Positions 1 to 10,139 of a stretch of DNA of 64,000 nucleotides are shown piece by piece. How positions within the stretch are numbered: the first letter of the stretch is position 1; the number at the start of each line of letters is the position of its first letter. The stretch is from NCBI RefSeq assembly GCF_016765655.2, contig NZ_CP086106.1, positions 2,662,501-2,726,500 of the forward strand, written 5' to 3'. The stretch is from Skermanella mucosa. GTDB lineage: Bacteria; Pseudomonadota; Alphaproteobacteria; Azospirillales; Azospirillaceae. A program made the position numbers and the translations under genes. The notes below the pieces were generated by a model. That model saw nothing but the letters and a program-made list of their open reading frames with translations, did no database searches and was not told the DNA's origin.

Positions 1-503
1 GACCGCTTGAGATGCGGCCATTGCGGCGCCACGGTTTCCTCGATCGCCGAGTTTCCGGACAGGCGGTAGATCGCCGTATGGAAGTCGGCGTCGGCCTGGA
101 TGAAGACGGCCGCTGGTCTGTCGGGATCCAGCGACGCGCCACGCTGAAGCGCGTCTTCAAGCTCCCGGCGTGCCGAGGGTCCGGCGGTGCCGGCCGCGAT
201 CCGCAGCGCTGCCAGCCGGGCGGCGAGGGCGTCGAGCGACGTCCTGACCTGGTAGAGGTCGAGGATGCGGGCCGCATCCAGCGGCGCCACGGTCAGGCCG
301 CGCTTGCCGCTTTCCACGAGCAGGCCTTGGCGCTTGAGGAGCTGGAGAGCGTGGCTGACCGGCTGACGGGATACCCCGAGCCTTTCGGCAAGTTCCTCCT
401 GGCGGATGCGGCTGCCGGCCGGCAAACTGCCGTCGGCGATCGCCTTTACGAGAGATTCGTAGACTTGGTCGATCAGAACCGGCTGGGAGGATATCGGCTT
501 CAT
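1..503 (-). CDS. GntR-family transcriptional regulator, FCD (FadR) type, partial (C-terminus beyond window)
   Basis: The minus strand is open from an ATG at 501-503 to the left window edge and translates to about 167 residues without a stop. Residues about 10-75 form a GntR winged helix (motifs LPAGSRIRQEELAERLGVSR and QPVSHALQLLKRQGL). It is followed by the helical start of an FCD ligand domain, with the typical D-x-x-F-H segment (ADADFHTAIYRLSGN) near residue 145. FCD regulators usually bind small acids or metal-bound ligands and often repress neighbouring genes; the ligand here cannot be read from sequence. The gene diverges from the dmeF-like exporter, and a perfect palindrome lies 27 bp upstream of its start. 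The rest of the C-terminal domain lies outside the window. Confidence 0.85.
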   Translation of the reverse strand, partial: MKPISSQPVLIDQVYESLVKAIADGSLPAGSRIRQEELAERLGVSRQPVSHALQLLKRQGLLVESGKRGLTVAPLDAARILDLYQVRTSLDALAARLAALRIAAGTAGPSARRELEDALQRGASLDPDRPAAVFIQADADFHTAIYRLSGNSAIEETVAPQWPHLKR

Positions 504-529
504 GGGTCCGTCGCTCGGGTAAGGAGTTT

Positions 530-546
530 CGGAATTCAGAATTCCG
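530..546. promoter_or_regulatory. Perfect 17-bp palindrome upstream of the GntR gene (candidate operator)
   Basis: CGGAATTC-A-GAATTCCG is a perfect inverted repeat around a single central base. It lies between the divergent gntR and dmeF genes, much nearer to gntR. GntR-family regulators commonly bind short palindromes next to their own gene, so autoregulation is the simplest reading. That is inference. Confidence 0.5.
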
Positions 547-746
547 TATGCGGTGAAGCTAGGCTAATCAGTCCCGATGGTCAACCCACATACCGTTGTA
601 TCCAGAAAATTATTTCCATAATATAAATTATCACATCCAGGTTGGGGTGCGGAAAGGGCGGTATCCGTGTTCCCGGTTTGCCTGGATTGTCGTGGTGCGA
701 TGCCGACGACCCTGCCCGCCTGTTAATGGTTCCAGGAGGATTTCAA

Positions 747-1703
747 ATGCATAGCGACTCCCTGCATCGTTGGCAGCATGACCATAGTTTCGGCCAGGAT
801 CGCGCGGCGGTCGGCGAGCGGCGCACGATGCTGGTGGTCGCTTTGACCGCCATCACCATGGTGATCGAGATCGGTGCCGGCGTTTGGACCGGATCGATGG
901 CGCTGCTGGCGGACGGCGTCCACATGGCATCCCATGTGCTGGCGCTCGGCATTTCGGCCTTCGCCTATGTCTATGCGCGCCGGCATGCCCACGATGCCCG
1001 CTTCAGCTTCGGGACCGGCAAGGTCAATGCCCTGGCCGGCTTCACCGGTGCACTGCTGCTGGCCGTCGTGGCGCTGGGAATGGCCTGGGAAAGCGCCGGC
1101 CGCCTGCTCGCCCCTGGGGAAATCGCGTTCGACGAGGCGATCGTGGTCGCTGTCCTGGGGCTTGTGGTCAATGCGGCGAGCGTCGTGATCCTCGGCGGTC
1201 ACCGGCACGATCATGAGCATGCCCATGACCATCATCACGGAGATGAGCATCATCATCACCATGGGCACCATGGCGAGGACCATAACCTGAGATCGGCTTA
1301 CCTGCATGTCCTGACCGATGCGCTGACCTCGGTTCTGGCGATCCTGGCGCTTCTCGGGGCCAAGTATCTCGGAGCCGGTTGGCTGGACCCGGTAATGGGC
1401 ATAGTCGGCGCTGTTCTGGTCGCCAACTGGTCACGCGGCCTGCTGCGCAGCACGACCGGTGTCCTGCTGGACCACCAAGCTCCCGAACCTGTGCGGGAGC
1501 GGCTGCGGAACATCTTCGAAATCGGGAGCGGCGATCGGATCGCCGACCTGCATGTCTGGTCGATCGGCCCCGGAATCCATGCCGCCATCGTCAGCATCGT
1601 GACGCATGAACCAAAGACGCCGGAATTCTACCGGAGCTTGGTTCCTGACGATCTAGGCATCAGGCATTTGAGCGTGGAGGTCAATTCTACCGAACAACTA
1701 TGA
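747..1703 (+). CDS. dmeF: Cation diffusion facilitator, DmeF-type Co(II)/Ni(II)(/Zn) exporter
   Basis: This is a cytoplasmic-membrane metal/proton antiporter of the CDF family, 318 residues, predicted to export divalent metals. The start at 747 follows an AGGAGG at 734-739; an upstream in-frame start at 642 lacks such a site. Six hydrophobic segments are visible. The first metal-site pair is D56/H59 (ADGVH), and a second HxxxD-type pair (LHVLTD) lies in TM5. Between TM4 and TM5 is a very His-rich loop (about residues 151-180), as in DmeF and ZitB/CzcD-like CDFs. The N-terminal H-x3-H-x-H segment (HRWQHDHSF) is typical of DmeF. The usual DmeR (RcnR-like) regulator is not next to it; a GntR regulator diverges instead. 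The 3' end overlaps the convergent small gene by 6 bp. CDF membership is certain; metal specificity is inferred. Confidence 0.85.
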   Translation: MHSDSLHRWQHDHSFGQDRAAVGERRTMLVVALTAITMVIEIGAGVWTGSMALLADGVHMASHVLALGISAFAYVYARRHAHDARFSFGTGKVNALAGFTGALLLAVVALGMAWESAGRLLAPGEIAFDEAIVVAVLGLVVNAASVVILGGHRHDHEHAHDHHHGDEHHHHHGHHGEDHNLRSAYLHVLTDALTSVLAILALLGAKYLGAGWLDPVMGIVGAVLVANWSRGLLRSTTGVLLDHQAPEPVRERLRNIFEIGSGDRIADLHVWSIGPGIHAAIVSIVTHEPKTPEFYRSLVPDDLGIRHLSVEVNSTEQL

Positions 1704-2003
1704 ATCTTCAGAGGATTCAAAGTCAAAAACAAATCCCTTGTCATTCACAGTTACGAATCCGCACTGGTACATGTCTATCCTGCTTTCAGTGATCTGATAC
1801 AGGACATACAGTCTCTTGGATTTGAATTTCTGCTCGACCAGCGCATGCATTGTGCCGATTTCGTCATCGTGGAACCGGTAATCCGTCTTCTCGGGCGGAG
1901 TGGTGCCGGCCGAAACAACCAATTCTATCACAATGCTTCGATGTTTTGGCTGCAGTTCACTAAGCCGCCTGTTGAATTCAGGTGTAAGTTCGACGTTCGG
2001 CAT
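1698..2003 (-). CDS. Small unknown protein, possibly RelE/ParE-like
   Basis: A 101-residue protein that I do not recognise firmly. It begins with a short strand/helix segment (ELTPEFNRRLSEL), and its later half has the strand-rich pattern SKRLYVLYQITESRIDMYQCGFVTV. That layout resembles RelE/HigB-type toxins, but key catalytic residues cannot be assigned. It lies 50 bp downstream of another small gene on the same strand (2054-2296), so the two may form a unit such as a toxin-antitoxin pair; this is only suggestive. Its 3' end overlaps the end of dmeF. Codon use is less GC-biased than the neighbours. Confidence 0.55.
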   Translation of the reverse strand: MPNVELTPEFNRRLSELQPKHRSIVIELVVSAGTTPPEKTDYRFHDDEIGTMHALVEQKFKSKRLYVLYQITESRIDMYQCGFVTVNDKGFVFDFESSEDS

Positions 2004-2053
2004 TTTCTCGGTCTTGCTTGTCGATGGTACGGCTCAGCTTACCGGACATGAAA

Positions 2054-2296
2054 TCAGGACGATGACGCCTCAGGGTCAAACTTGGTCCACCCGATCTCGT
2101 CAGCCTCCTTCTTGATGCGCTTGACCATCTTGGCCGCTTTCGCGGATTGCTCCGGCGTGGCGATGATCGGGCCTGCCTTGGTTGTCGGGCGCGACCGCGG
2201 TGGCATTTCCTGTTTGGTTTGGACCTCCGCCAGCGCGGCCTTCGCGCTCTTGTGCGGAGAGTTTCCGACATAGTCAGGCTTCTCGCTGCGATCCAT
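2054..2296 (-). CDS. Small basic protein of unknown function (partner of 1698-2003?)
   Basis: An 80-residue, lysine-rich, probably partly disordered protein with one likely helix (ATPEQSAKAAKMVKRIKKEA). There is a usable ribosome site (GGAAGG) about 10 nt before the ATG at 2294-2296. It precedes the 101-residue gene on the same strand, and a perfect 9-bp inverted repeat lies just upstream. The order (small basic gene, then RelE-like gene, repeat upstream) resembles a toxin-antitoxin cassette, but the sequence matches no antitoxin family I can name. Confidence 0.5.
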   Translation of the reverse strand: MDRSEKPDYVGNSPHKSAKAALAEVQTKQEMPPRSRPTTKAGPIIATPEQSAKAAKMVKRIKKEADEIGWTKFDPEASSS

Positions 2297-2312
2297 GGCT
2301 CTAAGCCTTCCA

Positions 2313-2343
2313 AGGGTAAGTTTTCCTCCGAAAGACTTACCCT
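2313..2343. promoter_or_regulatory. Perfect 9-bp inverted repeat upstream of the small gene pair
   Basis: AGGGTAAGT (2313-2321) and ACTTACCCT (2335-2343) are exact reverse complements separated by 13 nt. On the minus strand the loop carries GGAGG. The element is 17 bp upstream of the ATG at 2296, so it could be an operator or a leader hairpin. The rest of 2297-2646, upstream of mazG, shows no convincing gene and should hold the mazG promoter. Confidence 0.45.
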
Positions 2344-2646
2344 GTCAGGAGTGCGAATCAAGCGGTATCGTTGCTTGCGAAGCTTGCAAGTCCCGATAGC
2401 ACCACGATGTGCTCCATCGGCAACGGCACTTCTTCCTATGCTATGGAAGGTGCGTGCAGCCAAAGATTGCCGGCTCGCCCTGCCCGCTTTCCGGCACCGA
2501 ACGGACCGCAGAGTTCTTCGTTTCCAGATGGAAATGGACGGCCGGACGAGGCATCCGCTTGCTGTGCACCGGACATACGGGTTTGCACCTCCCGCGCCCT
2601 CGGCTAAGGTCGGGCTATCTTCCTCTCCGCGACGGATACAATCCGC

Positions 2647-3483
2647 ATGTCCCGAAACATCGACCGCCTGCTCGACATCATGGCCCGGCTGCGTGACCGC
2701 GACGGCGGCTGCCCGTGGGACCTGGAGCAGACTTTCCGAACCATCGCGCCCCACACGATCGAGGAAGCCTACGAGGTCGCCGACGCGATCGAGCAGGACG
2801 ACATGCCCGCGCTCAAGGACGAACTGGGCGACCTGCTGTTCCAGGTGGTCTTCTATGCCCAGATGGCCCGGGAGGCCGGCGCATTCGACTTCGAGGCGAT
2901 CGCGGGCGCTATCTCGGACAAGATGATCCGGCGGCACCCGCATGTCTTCGGCGACGTGACGGTGGAGAGCGCCGATGCGATGGTCGTCCGCTGGGAGGAC
3001 CAGAAGGCGGCCGAGCGGGAGGCCAAGGCCGCCGCAGAAGGCAGGGTTCCCAGCGTGCTGGACGGCGTTATCGGCGGCCTGCCGGCGCTGACCCGGTCGA
3101 TCAAGCTCCAGAAGCGGGCGGCGCGCGTCGGTTTCGACTGGGCCGAGACCGCCGACATCCTGGACAAGATCGAGGAGGAGATCGGCGAACTGCGGGCGGA
3201 ACTGCAAGCCGCCGACCCTGCCCGGCTGCGCGACGAGCTGGGCGACCTGCTGTTTGCCGTCACAAACCTCGCGCGGCGGTTGGATATCGACCCGGAGACG
3301 GCGCTGCGCGGCACCAACGCCAAGTTCGAGCGCCGATTCCGCCGGATCGAGGCATGGCTGGCCGAGGCCGGGCGGGATCCCGCCCGGTCGGACTTGGCCG
3401 AGATGGAAACCCTGTGGCAACGGGCCAAGCGCGAGGAGACGGCGCTGGGATCGGGCGGCAGGAACAACAAGAACGAGGAGTGA
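2647..3483 (+). CDS. mazG: Nucleoside triphosphate pyrophosphohydrolase MazG
   Basis: A 278-residue cytosolic enzyme that hydrolyses non-canonical or excess NTPs to NMP and pyrophosphate. Two MazG domains are visible, as in the E. coli-type protein. The N-terminal one has the metal-binding pattern EEAYE plus DELGDLLFQVVF near residues 38-65. The C-terminal one has EEEIGE and DELGDLLFAV near residues 178-205. The C-terminal tail (TNAKFERRFRRIE) is standard for the family. The start at 2647 gives the typical N-terminus ending in GGCPWDLEQT. The stop is followed directly by the start of the short-chain dehydrogenase, so the two are probably co-transcribed. Confidence 0.95.
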   Translation: MSRNIDRLLDIMARLRDRDGGCPWDLEQTFRTIAPHTIEEAYEVADAIEQDDMPALKDELGDLLFQVVFYAQMAREAGAFDFEAIAGAISDKMIRRHPHVFGDVTVESADAMVVRWEDQKAAEREAKAAAEGRVPSVLDGVIGGLPALTRSIKLQKRAARVGFDWAETADILDKIEEEIGELRAELQAADPARLRDELGDLLFAVTNLARRLDIDPETALRGTNAKFERRFRRIEAWLAEAGRDPARSDLAEMETLWQRAKREETALGSGGRNNKNEE

Positions 3484-3487
3484 GACG

Positions 3488-4267
3488 ATGACCTATGCCA
3501 ACAACGCCCCGCACAAGCCCGGGATGGTGCTGATCACCGGCGCCACCGGGGGATTCGGCAGCGCCTTCGCGCGCCGTTTCGCCGCGATCGGGTCGAAGCT
3601 GGTGCTGGCCGGACGCCGGGCGGACCGGCTCAAGGCGCTGCGCGACGAGCTGAAGACGGATGTCCACACCGTCGAGGTGGATGTCCGCGACCGCAGGGCC
3701 ATCGAGCAGGCCTTCGGTTCCCTGCCCGCCGGTTTCAATGAGGTCGAGACGCTGATCAACAATGCCGGCCTGGCGCTGGGCGCCGATCCCGCCCAGAAGT
3801 CCGATCCGGACGACTGGGAGACCATGATCGACACCAACGACAAGGGGCTGGTGTTCTGCACCCGCGCGCTGCTGCCGGGCATGATCGAGCGCGGACGCGG
3901 CCATGTGGTGAACATCGGGTCGACCGCGGGCAACTACCCCTATCCCGGCGGCCACGTCTATTGCGCCTCGAAGGCTTTCGTGAAGCAGTTCTCGCTGGCG
4001 CTGCGGGCGGATCTCCAGGGCACCGGCGTGCGGGTCACCAACGTGGAGCCGGGCATGGTCGAGACCGACTTCTCGCTGGTGCGCTTCAAGGGCGATGCCG
4101 AGAAGGCGGGCAAGGTCTATGCGGACACGACGCCGCTGACCGCCGACGACGTGGCGGAGGCGGTGTTCTGGGCGGCGACGTTGCCGCCCCATTTCAACGT
4201 CAACCGCCTGGAGATCATGCCGACCACCCAGGCGTTCGGGCCGCTGTCGATCCACCGGTCGACGTGA
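3488..4267 (+). CDS. Short-chain dehydrogenase, YdfG-like (3-hydroxy acid / malonic semialdehyde type)
   Basis: A 259-residue classical SDR. The Rossmann motif TGATGGFG is at residues 17-24, NNAG follows in the middle, and the catalytic residues are S145, Y158 and K162 (YCASK). The C-terminal stretch METDFSLVRFKGD after PGMV resembles E. coli YdfG, which oxidises L-allo-threonine, serine and 3-hydroxy acids with NADP and reduces malonic semialdehyde. The start is the ATG at 3488, whose ribosome site overlaps the end of mazG (GAGGAGTGAG). A longer in-frame extension reaches back into mazG and is not used. The exact substrate is inferred. Confidence 0.88.
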   Translation: MTYANNAPHKPGMVLITGATGGFGSAFARRFAAIGSKLVLAGRRADRLKALRDELKTDVHTVEVDVRDRRAIEQAFGSLPAGFNEVETLINNAGLALGADPAQKSDPDDWETMIDTNDKGLVFCTRALLPGMIERGRGHVVNIGSTAGNYPYPGGHVYCASKAFVKQFSLALRADLQGTGVRVTNVEPGMVETDFSLVRFKGDAEKAGKVYADTTPLTADDVAEAVFWAATLPPHFNVNRLEIMPTTQAFGPLSIHRST

Positions 4268-4279
4268 CCGTTCCGGCGG

Positions 4280-5080
4280 TCAGTCCTGGAACAGGAGATC
4301 GCGCAGTTCCGTCCAGCTCGGGCGGTCGGGGGCCAGCAGGAGGCCTCCGGCCTGCTCGGTCGGGGCATAGGGGCTGCCGTCGAGCCTGGCATGGTAGCCG
4401 CCCGCCTCGGCGTGCATGAGGGTCCCGGCGGCATGGTCCCACGGCATGATCCGGCGGTAGAGCGAGAAATGGACCTCGCCGCTGGTCAGGCTCAGATACT
4501 CGTGGGCGGCGCAGCGGAGCGAGAAGGTATGGGCGAACCGGTGCCGGCGCTCCTCCAGCCGCTCCCGGATAGAAGGGTCGAAGTAGCGCGACGACAGGAC
4601 GCCGGTCATGTCGGCCGGCGAGGCCGGGTCGGCGGTGCGGAGCCGGGTGGAGTCCAGCCAAGCCCCCTCGCCTTTCACGGCGACGGCCAATCGGCGGCCC
4701 AGCGGGTCGTGGATCCAGCCGGCCAGCGTCTCGCCTCCGCCGGCCAAGGCGACGATCACGCCGAACTGGGTCTTGCCGGAAGCGAAGTTGGACGTGCCGT
4801 CCACCGGATCGATGATCCAGACCGGCTCTTCGTTGAAGATCCGCTTCAGCACCGCCGGGTCGGCGGCCGTGGCTTCCTCGCCGATCACCACCGAGCCGGG
4901 AAGCAAGTCGCGCAGGCGGCGGGACAACTCCCGTTCGCTGGATTCGTCGGCGACGGTGACGAGGTCGCCGGGACCTTTCTCACGGATATCGGAGGTCGCC
5001 AGCCGGCGGAAACGGGGCAGGATCTCCGCTTCGGCCACCTCACGGATGATGGTCGAAACGCGGTCGGTATCTGGCAGCAT
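4280..5080 (-). CDS. Inositol monophosphatase-family phosphatase
   Basis: A 266-residue Mg-dependent phosphatase of the IMPase/FIG superfamily. The metal-binding residues are present: GEE at 67-69, DPVDGT at 91-96, and a C-terminal PWDHAAG motif near residue 210. The family includes inositol phosphatases, CysQ (PAP phosphatase), HisN and fructose bisphosphatase. The sequence does not decide among them, although alphaproteobacterial members like this are often annotated as 3'(2'),5'-bisphosphate or histidinol-phosphate phosphatases. The gene is convergent with the SDR gene; 12 bp separate them. Confidence 0.85.
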   Translation of the reverse strand: MLPDTDRVSTIIREVAEAEILPRFRRLATSDIREKGPGDLVTVADESSERELSRRLRDLLPGSVVIGEEATAADPAVLKRIFNEEPVWIIDPVDGTSNFASGKTQFGVIVALAGGGETLAGWIHDPLGRRLAVAVKGEGAWLDSTRLRTADPASPADMTGVLSSRYFDPSIRERLEERRHRFAHTFSLRCAAHEYLSLTSGEVHFSLYRRIMPWDHAAGTLMHAEAGGYHARLDGSPYAPTEQAGGLLLAPDRPSWTELRDLLFQD

Positions 5081-5206
5081 ACAGGGGAAATCCAGGTCAG
5101 CTCTGAGGAGTGCTTCTATCGGATATATTGGAAGCCGACGCGATATTGCAAAACCTGATTGCCGGTCCGGGAACTCCCCTGCCCCGCCGCTGGGTGACGC
5201 CCGCCC

Positions 5207-5290
5207 TCAGCTTCTTTCGGGCAGCAGTTCGAGCACCGCGTTCACGACCAGGAACATCACGATCAGGGAAAGGGCCGTACGCATCAACAT
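5207..5290 (-). CDS. Candidate 27-residue single-span membrane peptide
   Basis: An ATG at 5288-5290 sits 5 nt after a strong GGAGGA ribosome site and opens a 28-codon frame ending in TGA at 5207. The product begins MLMRTALSLIVMFLVV and ends in a short charged tail (ELLPERS): one hydrophobic helix with one positive charge near the N-terminus. It lies between groEL and the phosphatase gene, on their strand. Too small for similarity-free certainty; the ribosome site and the clean hydrophobic profile are the evidence. The rest of 5081-5514 holds only the groEL terminator. Confidence 0.5.
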   Translation of the reverse strand: MLMRTALSLIVMFLVVNAVLELLPERS

Positions 5291-5445
5291 GTCGTTCCTC
5301 CGGTTCGGTCTTTGTCGGCAGACCCGTCGCACGGGCTTCTAGGCGCCGTTGCACAGGCCCATTGAGGCTATCCAAGCGGCATTTCGCCATACGACCTTCG
5401 GATAGGATGGGCTGTCTTCCGCTGATGACTCCCGGAAACGGAAAA

Positions 5446-5470
5446 GGGCCGCAGCGCGATGCTGCGGCCC
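5446..5470 (-). terminator. Rho-independent terminator of groESL
   Basis: GGGCCGCAGC (5446-5455) pairs exactly with GCTGCGGCCC (5461-5470) around a 5-nt loop. On the minus strand the stem is followed by TTTTCC. It lies about 45 bp past the groEL stop. Confidence 0.8.
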
Positions 5471-5514
5471 CTTCCCTGTTCGACTTCCAGCCGGAGCGGC
5501 CGGACGACCGGTGC

Positions 5515-7179
<1,665 letters not shown>

Positions 7180-7204
7180 CTATATGGCGGTTGACGCGGG
7201 GTTT

Positions 7205-7492
7205 TTACTCGAGGACGCCCATCAGGTCGGACTCACGCATGATCAGCAGCGTGTCGCCCTCGATCTTGACCTCGGTACCGGACCACTTGCCGTACAGCAC
7301 CTTGTCGCCCGCCTTGACGTCGAGCGCGGTGACCTTGCCGTCCTCGCCGCGGGCACCGGGGCCGACGGCGACGACTTCGCCCTGCATCGGCTTTTCCTTG
7401 GCGGTGTCCGGAATGATGATGCCGCCGGCAGTCTTGTTTTCCTGCTCGGTCGGCTTCACGACGACGCGATCATGCAAAGGCCTGAACTTCAT
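7205..7492 (-). CDS. groS: Co-chaperonin GroES
   Basis: A 95-residue lid subunit of the GroEL chaperonin. The start [12 protein letters not shown], the mobile loop ([20 protein letters not shown], residues 17-36) and the C-terminal strand [12 protein letters not shown] are typical. First gene of the groES-groEL operon; the CIRCE element 62 bp upstream indicates HrcA control. Confidence 0.99.
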   Translation of the reverse strand: MKFRPLHDRVVVKPTEQENKTAGGIIIPDTAKEKPMQGEVVAVGPGARGEDGKVTALDVKAGDKVLYGKWSGTEVKIEGDTLLIMRESDLMGVLE

Positions 7493-7553
7493 GGGATCTC
7501 TCCGAGATGTCTGTCGCCGGCCTTGGTGCCGGCTGTGTTGTCAGCGCTGGGTG

Positions 7554-7580
7554 TTAGCACTCAAGGCCAGGGAGTGCCAG
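7554..7580. promoter_or_regulatory. CIRCE element (HrcA operator) of groESL
   Basis: TTAGCACTC, 9 nt, then GAGTGCCAG. This is the well-known CIRCE inverted repeat (TTAGCACTC-N9-GAGTGCTAA) with two mismatches in the right arm, placed directly upstream of groES. HrcA binds it and represses groESL until heat shock. hrcA itself is not in the window. Confidence 0.9.
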
Positions 7581-7686
7581 CCGTATAGCGGCAGATCTCC
7601 CCGCCGTCAAGCATTTCACCCCGGCAGATGGGGTCTCGCCTCTTTTGCGCCAGGGGTCGCGGCGCGTTTTCCCGGGGCAAAATGAA

Positions 7687-7712
7687 GGCCGGCACCCTGG
7701 AAGGCGCCGGCC
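7687..7712 (-). terminator. Likely terminator of the dusB-…-hfq-hflX block
   Basis: GGCCGGC (7687-7693) and GCCGGCC (7706-7712) form a GC-rich hairpin about 30 bp past the hflX stop. On the minus strand the stem is followed by TTCATTTTG, a loose T-rich tail. Confidence 0.6.
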
Positions 7713-7742
7713 CGGAGATTTCCGCACGCGAACGGATATGCG

Positions 7743-9095
7743 TCAGGTGGCGGGATGGTAATCGTATCGTCGCTCGAAACGGGCGAGGTCGGCAGGATCC
7801 AGGGCGATCTGGAGATGGGCGAAGGACTCGTCGTCCCGCCGCTCCAGCACGTCCCCGCGCTGGTAGAGCCAGGCCAGCGCCGCCCCGTCGTCGATCCGGA
7901 CGGCCAGCTCGACGGTCTGCCGGTCCATCGTCATATGACGGTCGAGGAGCGCGAACAGCTCCGGTAGCCCCTCGCCGGTCAGGGCCGAGACCGCCTGCAT
8001 ATGGTCATTCCGCGCGGCCTGGGCGAGCAGGGCGTTCCGCGTCGCGGCGTCGAGCAGGTCGATCTTGTTCAGCACCTCCACCACCCGTCCGTCCTGGGAC
8101 GGATCGATGTCGAGGTCGCGCAGCACCGCTTCCACGTCGGCCTTCTGGGCCTCCGAATCCGGATGGGCGATGTCGCGGACGTGCAGGACGATGTCGGCGG
8201 CCTGCACCTCCTCCAGGGTCGCCCGGAAGGCTGCGACGAGGTGGGTCGGCAGGTCGGAGATGAACCCCACCGTGTCGGACAGGATCACCTTGCGGCCGGT
8301 CGGCAGCTCTATCCCGCGCATTGTCGGGTCGAGCGTCGCGAACAACAGGTTCTTGGCGAACACGTCGGCGCCGGCCATCCTGTTGAACAGCGACGATTTG
8401 CCGGCGTTGGTGTAGCCGACCAGGGCCACCACAGGATAGGGCACCCTGTCCCGCGCCTTGCGGTGCAGGTCCCGGGTCCGCCGGACCTCGTCCAGCTCGC
8501 GCTTCAGCTTGATGATGCGGTCGCCGATCAGGCGGCGGTCGATCTCGAGCTGGCTCTCGCCGGGTCCGCCCAGGAAGCCGAAACCGCCGCGCTGGCGCTC
8601 CAGGTGGGTCCAGGACCGGACCAGCCGCGATCGCTGGTAGCTGAGCGCGGCAAGTTCCACCTGCAGTTGCCCTTCGCGGGTCCTCGCCCGGGCTCCGAAG
8701 ATTTCCAGGATCAAGCCGGTGCGGTCGATGACCTTTGCGTGAAGCCCGCGTTCCAGGTTGCGCTGCTGGACGGGCGACAGTGCGTGGTCCATCACGACCA
8801 GGTCGATCGGTTCCCCCCGCTCCTCGGCGTCGCGGATGAGGCCGGCGAAATGCTCCACCGTGCCCGATCCGAGCAAGGTCGAGGGCTGGGGCCGGTTGAC
8901 CTTGACGGCTTCGGCGTGGGCGACATCCAATTCGATCGCGGCAGCCAGCCCGACGGCTTCGTCGAGGCGAGCTTCCGGGCTGCGCATGCCATCGTCGATC
9001 TTGGCTTCGCGCAGGATCGGATGGATCACGAGGGCGCGGCCGGTGCCCATGGCGGACCGGCCGGTGCCCTGATCGGGTGCGTTAGGTACCTTCAC
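7743..9095 (-). CDS. hflX: Ribosome-associated GTPase HflX
   Basis: A 450-residue GTPase that splits or rescues ribosomes under stress. The N-terminal HflX domain ([14 protein letters not shown] and [10 protein letters not shown]) is followed by the coiled [13 protein letters not shown] segment, then the G domain: G1 GYTNAGKS, G3 DTVGF, G4 NKID. The longest frame begins with a GTG at 9093-9095 that overlaps the hfq stop by 14 bp, suggesting translational coupling. An internal ATG 15 codons later ([11 protein letters not shown]) is an alternative start. The hfq-hflX order is conserved across proteobacteria. Confidence 0.95.
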   Translation of the reverse strand: MKVPNAPDQGTGRSAMGTGRALVIHPILREAKIDDGMRSPEARLDEAVGLAAAIELDVAHAEAVKVNRPQPSTLLGSGTVEHFAGLIRDAEERGEPIDLVVMDHALSPVQQRNLERGLHAKVIDRTGLILEIFGARARTREGQLQVELAALSYQRSRLVRSWTHLERQRGGFGFLGGPGESQLEIDRRLIGDRIIKLKRELDEVRRTRDLHRKARDRVPYPVVALVGYTNAGKSSLFNRMAGADVFAKNLLFATLDPTMRGIELPTGRKVILSDTVGFISDLPTHLVAAFRATLEEVQAADIVLHVRDIAHPDSEAQKADVEAVLRDLDIDPSQDGRVVEVLNKIDLLDAATRNALLAQAARNDHMQAVSALTGEGLPELFALLDRHMTMDRQTVELAVRIDDGAALAWLYQRGDVLERRDDESFAHLQIALDPADLARFERRYDYHPAT

Positions 9096-9330
9096 CTTCC
9101 TTGGGCGGTTCGAAAAGTTGAATAGGATGGGCAGGCATCACGGTCGAGATTGCATGCTTGTAGACCAGTTGGCTATGCGCATCGCGTCGCAGCAGGACGG
9201 AGAAGTTGTCGAACCACGTTATGATGCCTTGGAGCTTCACGCCGTTCACCAGGAACACGGTGACCGGAGTCTTGTTCTTTCGAACGTGGTTTAAGAAAAC
9301 GTCCTGAACATTTTGACTTTTTTCGGACAT
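9082..9330 (-). CDS. hfq: RNA chaperone Hfq
   Basis: An 82-residue hexameric Sm-like protein that pairs small RNAs with mRNAs. Sm1 ([19 protein letters not shown]) and Sm2 (VYKHAIST) motifs are both present, and the proximal-face YKHA is intact. The start is the ATG at 9328-9330 ([10 protein letters not shown]); a longer frame reaching 9387 has a non-Hfq extension and is rejected. The C-terminal tail is short and acidic, as usual in alphaproteobacteria. Last but one gene of the block, ahead of hflX. Confidence 0.98.
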   Translation of the reverse strand: MSEKSQNVQDVFLNHVRKNKTPVTVFLVNGVKLQGIITWFDNFSVLLRRDAHSQLVYKHAISTVMPAHPIQLFEPPKEGEGT

Positions 9331-9407
9331 GTGCAATCGCCCCGTTGTGATGGTTCTTGGGGCCCCATCCCAGAGCCCGGATAACATTCCATAACCCTTT
9401 TGTTGGG

Positions 9408-10139
9408 CTATTTTCGTTGTTCGACTGGAGTCTCCAGCGATATGGGGGCGCCAAGGCGCCGCACCAAGTCGGATACTATATCGCAGGTGTCAAACCGGTG
9501 CGCAGGCGGAAAATTCCCGAAGTCGTCCGGACTGTCCCCGATCAGCACCGGAACGCATCCGCCGGCATGGGCGCACTGCATATCCACATCTGCATCGCCG
9601 ATGAACCAGACCTCGGGACCGGCGATCAACCCGCCGGGTTCAAGGGCCATGTGGATGGGGTCAACCGCAGGTTTATCTTGGGGCGCATCACCTGCCCCGA
9701 CGAGCTTGCCGAAGTAGCGGTCCCAACCGAGCTGGGCCGACTCGGCCCGCAGGAAACGGCCGGTCTTGTTGCTGACCACCCCGAGATAGACGCCCTGCCC
9801 GGCCAGTACCGACAGCAGCTCCTCGGCACCCGGGAGCGGCTTAAGGTAATCGAGATGGTGGCGGCCGAAATGGTCGTAGAAGATGTCGCGCGCGTCGGTC
9901 CAGCGGTCGCCGAACAGCCGGGGGAAGCTGTCGCGAAGGCTCTGCCGGACGCGGAGGCGGGTCTCCTCCAGGGTCCACGGCGGCAGGCCGTGGGCGACCA
10001 GCGCGGCGTTCAGCGCGGCATGGATGCAGCCCCAGTTGTCGACCAGGGTATTGTCCCAGTCGAACAGGACCGCGCGGGGAAGCCGCGACGGCTCCCCGTT
10101 GCTAATGTCGGGGGCGGCAAGGCCGTGTTCCGGCATCAC
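9408..10139 (-). CDS. HAD-superfamily phosphatase (phosphoglycolate phosphatase-like)
   Basis: A 243-residue HAD hydrolase. Motif I is FDWDNT (D27 nucleophile, D29), motif II VVSNKTG, motif III a lysine in the DKPAVDP segment, and motif [11 protein letters not shown] helical cap of about 70 residues follows motif I, as in Gph-type enzymes. The substrate is unknown. Its start overlaps the stop of the D-amino acid aminotransferase gene by 4 bp, so they are co-translated. Confidence 0.85.
   Translation of the reverse strand: MMPEHGLAAPDISNGEPSRLPRAVLFDWDNTLVDNWGCIHAALNAALVAHGLPPWTLEETRLRVRQSLRDSFPRLFGDRWTDARDIFYDHFGRHHLDYLKPLPGAEELLSVLAGQGVYLGVVSNKTGRFLRAESAQLGWDRYFGKLVGAGDAPQDKPAVDPIHMALEPGGLIAGPEVWFIGDADVDMQCAHAGGCVPVLIGDSPDDFGNFPPAHRFDTCDIVSDLVRRLGAPISLETPVEQRK

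Noticed and set aside
1978-3420. A 480-codon minus-strand frame across mazG and the small genes
   Set aside because: Shadow of mazG; the tail is Arg/Ser-rich and unrelated to any domain.
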